This document shows, piece after piece, positions 5,781 to 8,002 of a stretch of 8,002 nucleotides of DNA. Where the stretch lies: contig CAOSZT010000097.1 of assembly GCA_948528155.1 (NCBI GenBank), forward strand, positions 1 to 8,002, written 5' to 3'. The notes beneath the pieces were generated by a model. The model saw nothing but the letters and a program-made list of their open reading frames with translations, made no database searches and had not been told where the DNA came from. Position 1 is the first letter of the stretch. Each line of letters starts with the position of its first letter. The position numbers and the translations under genes are program-made. Source of the stretch: an uncultured Clostridia bacterium. GTDB lineage: Bacteria; Bacillota; Clostridia; TANB77; CAG-508.

Positions 5781-5807
5781 TTATTTCCGCATTTATAGCG
5801 GAAATAA
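5781..5807. repeat. Perfect 10-bp inverted repeat, possible operator or terminator stem
   Basis: TTATTTCCGC (5781-5790) and GCGGAAATAA (5798-5807) are exact inverted repeats around ATTTATA. The CCGC/GCGG core stands out in AT-rich surroundings. It starts 13 bases beyond the rnhA stop, but neither strand has a T-run right after it: the minus strand continues CCAAAAAATG. It may be an atypical rnhA terminator, or an operator some 45 bases upstream of the -35 box of the next gene. Confidence 0.55.
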
Positions 5808-5820
5808 TAATTGTAGCATA

Positions 5821-6255
5821 TTATATATTTTGTATTGCATTTCTCGCAAGTTCATCACATCTATTATTATATTCATTATCACTATGACCTTTTACTTTTA
5901 TAAATTTAATATTATGTATTTTAGTTAAATTATAAATTTCTTCCCATATTTCTTTATTTTTTACTGGCTCTTTATTAGCTGTTTTCCAATTATTTTTTTG
6001 CCAATTATAAATCCATCCTTGAGAAAAGCCATTTACTAAATAAGCACTATCACTGTATAATTCGACTTCACATGGAAACTTAAGTAGTTTTAGCCCTTCT
6101 AATGCTGCTGTAAGCTCCATTATATTGTTTGTTGTATCTTTTTTTCCTCCTGATATTTCTTTTTTGTTTTGTTTATACATTAAAATTGCTCCCCAACCTC
6201 CTGGACCTGGATTTCCAGAACAAGCTCCATCTGTATATATTATTACTTTTTCCAT
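5821..6255 (-). CDS. rnhA: Ribonuclease HI
   Basis: RNase HI cleaves the RNA strand of RNA:DNA hybrids, removing R-loops and primers in the cytoplasm. The 144-residue product is a compact, complete RNase HI domain. Active-site residues are all present: Asp9 in IYTDGACSGNPGPGGWG, Glu47 in NNIMELTAALEGL, Asp69 in LYSDSAYLVNG, His124 in VKGHSDNEYNN and Asp134 in RCDELA. It also has the basic, tryptophan-rich handle region (GWIYNWQKNNWKTANKEPVKN, about residues 80-100) seen in type 1 enzymes such as that of E. coli; there is no N-terminal hybrid-binding domain. AAAGGA 7 bases before the ATG at 6255 supports the start. It is transcribed divergently from tmcAL from its own promoter. Identification is firm. 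Confidence 0.97.
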   Translation of the reverse strand: MEKVIIYTDGACSGNPGPGGWGAILMYKQNKKEISGGKKDTTNNIMELTAALEGLKLLKFPCEVELYSDSAYLVNGFSQGWIYNWQKNNWKTANKEPVKNKEIWEEIYNLTKIHNIKFIKVKGHSDNEYNNRCDELARNAIQNI

Positions 6256-6269
6256 ATTTGTTTCCTTTC

Positions 6270-6298
6270 TTGTATTTCAATATATTTTGTGTTATTAT
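6270..6298 (+). promoter_or_regulatory. Candidate promoter of tmcAL
   Basis: TTGTAT (6270-6275) and TATTAT (6293-6298) are 17 bases apart on the plus strand. The -10 matches consensus at 5 of 6 positions, the -35 at only 3. An alternative is TTGTGT (6288-6293) with TACAAA (6310-6315). The predicted 5' UTR contains a small AGCTT/AAGCT hairpin (6324-6339). The promoter must lie in this short divergent gap, but which hexamers are used is uncertain. Confidence 0.35.
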
Positions 6299-6322
6299 AT
6301 CAATATAGTACAAAATTAACAA
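6294..6322 (-). promoter_or_regulatory. Promoter of rnhA
   Basis: TTGTTA (6322-6317) and a perfect TATAAT (6299-6294) on the minus strand are 17 bases apart, giving a start near 6287 and a 5' UTR of about 30 bases ahead of the AAAGGA site. The -10 box overlaps the candidate -10 of the oppositely directed tmcAL. Confidence 0.7.
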
Positions 6323-6368
6323 TAGCTTCCATGAAAGCTGTGTTAAAAATTTGAAAGAAGGTTTTTTT

Positions 6369-7598
6369 ATGAGTAAAGTTTTAGGTATTGTTGCAGAATA
6401 TAATCCTTTTCACAATGGGCATTTATATCATTTAGAAAATTCTAAAAAATTAACTAATTGTGATTTTTCTATTGCCATAATGAGTGGAAATTTTACTCAG
6501 AGGGGTACTACATCAATAATTGATAAATGGCAAAAAACAAAAATGGCTCTTTTAAGTGGTATAGATTTGGTAATCGAATTACCTGTATTATATTCAATTT
6601 CTAGTAGTGAAAATTTTGCTGATGGTAATATCAAAATTTTAAATTCATTAGGAATTATTGACTATTTAGCTTTTGGTTCTGAAACTGGAGATATTAATTT
6701 ATTATCTAAAATAGCTAATGTTTTATTTTATGAACCTTGTGAATATAAAGAATTTCTTTCTCATGAATTAAAAAAAGGTCTTTCTTTTCCAAAGGCACGT
6801 GAAAATGCCTTATTAATGTATTTGAATGATAATACTTATTCAAATATTTTATCTTCTTCTAACAATATTTTAGGTGTTGAATATTTAAAAGCTCTTAAAA
6901 AATATAATAGTTTTATAAAACCTTTTTGTATTACTAGATTTAAGTCCGAATATAATAGTATTAATTTTTCAGATAATATTGCAAGTGCAACTGCTATTAG
7001 AACTTTAGTAAAAAATAAGAAGTTTGACATAATTAAAAACTTAGTACCTGAGCATACATATTCTATTTTAATGGAAAATATTCAAAAAGGAAATTTTGTT
7101 TCTGATTTACAGACTTTTGAAAAAGAGATTATCTATGTTTTAAGAAAAATGTCTATTGAAGAAATTGCAAATCTTCCTGATGTTTCTGAAGGTTTAGAAT
7201 TTGCAATTAAAAAAGCTAGTAATTTGTGCAATAACTTGACTAGTTTACTAAATATTTTAAAGTCAAAAAGATATACTCAAACTAGGCTTCAAAGAATTCT
7301 TTTGTATGCTTTACTTGATATTACAAAAAATGACTTGGATATTTCTAAAAATATTTTGCCTTATATTAGAGTTTTAGGATTTAATAAAAATGGTAAAAAC
7401 TTGATTTCTGAAATTTGTAAAAAAAATCCTCAACTTAAAATAATTACTTCTGTTAAGAAATTTATTGATTTTAATTATGATGATGATTTAAAACAGTTGT
7501 TAGATAAAGATATTTTTGCTACTAATGTTTATACTATTGGCTTTGAAAAAAGTTCTTTAAATAATTGGGATTTTTCAAATGGAATTGTAAAAATTTAG
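6369..7598 (+). CDS. tmcAL: tRNA(Met) cytidine acetate ligase TmcAL (YlbM family)
   Basis: TmcAL uses ATP and acetate to make N4-acetylcytidine at the wobble position (C34) of elongator tRNA-Met, through an acetyl-adenylate; it is the Bacillota counterpart of TmcA. The 409-residue product is of normal length (about 400). It opens with MSKVLGIVAEYNPFHNGH, whose HNGH (residues 15-18) is the nucleotidyltransferase HxGH motif. It continues with MSGNFTQRG, GIDLVIELPVLYS, FGSETGD and SATAIR, all family hallmarks. The C-terminal half holds the helical domain with SKRYTQTRLQRILLYALL. I chose the ATG at 6369 because AAGG lies 7 bases upstream; a TTG six codons earlier lacks such a site. It is divergent from rnhA and converges on the next gene with a gap of only 3 bases. 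Confidence 0.95.
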   Translation: MSKVLGIVAEYNPFHNGHLYHLENSKKLTNCDFSIAIMSGNFTQRGTTSIIDKWQKTKMALLSGIDLVIELPVLYSISSSENFADGNIKILNSLGIIDYLAFGSETGDINLLSKIANVLFYEPCEYKEFLSHELKKGLSFPKARENALLMYLNDNTYSNILSSSNNILGVEYLKALKKYNSFIKPFCITRFKSEYNSINFSDNIASATAIRTLVKNKKFDIIKNLVPEHTYSILMENIQKGNFVSDLQTFEKEIIYVLRKMSIEEIANLPDVSEGLEFAIKKASNLCNNLTSLLNILKSKRYTQTRLQRILLYALLDITKNDLDISKNILPYIRVLGFNKNGKNLISEICKKNPQLKIITSVKKFIDFNYDDDLKQLLDKDIFATNVYTIGFEKSSLNNWDFSNGIVKI

Positions 7599-7601
7599 AT
7601 A

Positions 7602-8002
7602 TTATACTACTGGTATTTTTCCATCTCCATATACAACTAAACATCTTGTTCTTTTATCTAACATTCCTATATCTGCTGCTAAACCATTTAATACAAAGTT
7701 AATTTCTGCTACATCTTTCTTTATCTTTCTGATTTCTTTTGTATGTTTTTCTAATATTTTTGTATGTTCTTGAACTTCTTTTTTTATCTCATTTATTTCT
7801 TTTGTGTGTTTTTCTAATATCTTTGTATGTTCTTGAACTTCTTTTTTTATCTCATTTATTTCTTTTGTGTGTTTTTCTAATATTTTTGTATGTTCTTGAA
7901 CTTCTTTTTTTATCTCATTTATTTCTTTTGTGTGTTTTTCTAATATTTTTGTATGTTCTTGAACTTCTTTTTTTATCTCATTTATTTCTTTTGTGTGTTT
8001 TT
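7602..8002 (-). CDS. Partial protein: tandem-repeat coiled coil with short C-terminal domain
   Basis: A minus-strand frame stays open from the window edge to TAA (7602-7604), giving the last 132 residues; the start lies outside. From the N-terminal side it has four copies of a 21-residue unit containing EINEIKKEVQ and EHTKILEKHTK. A diverged copy follows (KEIRKIKKDVAEINFVL) and then the tail NGLAADIGMLDKRTRCL to GKIPVV. Hydrophobic or His residues fall at alternating 3- and 4-residue steps (H, I, I, V, H, L), so 21 residues make exactly three heptads. A continuous coiled coil is predicted, with His recurring in core positions. No membrane segment or catalytic motif is visible, and I do not recognise the family. 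The retained frame and a synonymous difference between repeats support real coding. It ends 3 bases from the tmcAL stop, tail to tail. Confidence 0.7.
   Translation of the reverse strand, partial: KHTKEINEIKKEVQEHTKILEKHTKEINEIKKEVQEHTKILEKHTKEINEIKKEVQEHTKILEKHTKEINEIKKEVQEHTKILEKHTKEIRKIKKDVAEINFVLNGLAADIGMLDKRTRCLVVYGDGKIPVV
7751..8002 (-). repeat. Four exact 63-bp tandem repeats
   Basis: Units at 7751-7813, 7814-7876, 7877-7939 and 7940-8002 are identical except for one base (C at 7821 against T in the others), which is synonymous (AAG against AAA, Lys). The array continues to the window edge, so the copy number is unknown. The sequence just before 7751 (about 7705-7750) is a diverged copy. 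The period is a multiple of three and of seven codons, so unit gain or loss keeps both reading frame and heptad register. Confidence 0.95.

Noticed and set aside
6836..7030. Minus-strand open frame inside tmcAL
   Set aside because: Antisense shadow within a clearly coding TmcAL region; no recognisable protein features.
7751..8002. Tandem repeats as a noncoding satellite or CRISPR
   Set aside because: The period is exactly 63 bp with no variable spacers, the minus frame stays open throughout, and the only difference between units is synonymous, so a coding repeat explains it better.

Overview
The window is very AT-rich (judged by eye, not computed) and carries housekeeping genes of a low-GC endospore-forming Bacillota, most likely a Clostridia-type organism. 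The taxonomic clues are a spoIIM sporulation gene beside xerD, an EndoQ/YqxK-type nuclease, a TmcAL/YlbM enzyme, and an infC-rpmI-rplT operon behind an L20-type leader. Stops used are TAA and TAG, and Trp is TGG, so the standard bacterial code applies.

Layout. Almost everything is on the minus strand. Reading the minus strand 5' to 3': rnhA (6255-5821), a degenerate HD-GYP-like protein (5656-4850), endoQ (4778-3591), spoIIM (3493-2848, broken by a one-base shift), xerD (2762-1881), then a 217-bp strongly structured element in an intergenic gap (1558-1774). Next come a consensus promoter, the L20 leader, infC, rpmI and rplT (1497-106). tmcAL (6369-7598) runs the other way, divergent from rnhA. 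At the right edge, a minus-strand gene built of exact 63-bp repeats (7602-8002, 5' end outside) converges on tmcAL.

How the genes fit together. infC, rpmI and rplT supply IF3, L35 and L20. Expression is probably limited by L20 binding the leader, and IF3 probably limits its own synthesis through an AUA start codon. rnhA (RNA in RNA:DNA hybrids) and endoQ (deaminated DNA bases) are genome-maintenance genes, xerD resolves chromosome dimers, spoIIM acts in forespore engulfment, and tmcAL makes ac4C in the elongator tRNA-Met anticodon.

Most worth a second look: (1) the 217-bp element, with a perfect 39-bp outer stem and purine-rich internal loops, which looks like a plus-strand structured RNA; (2) the infC AUA start; (3) the HD-GYP-like protein that has lost its metal ligands while keeping the fold signature; (4) the hairpin that sequesters the spoIIM ribosome binding site; (5) the spoIIM frameshift; (6) the exact 21-residue, three-heptad coiled-coil repeats at the right edge.
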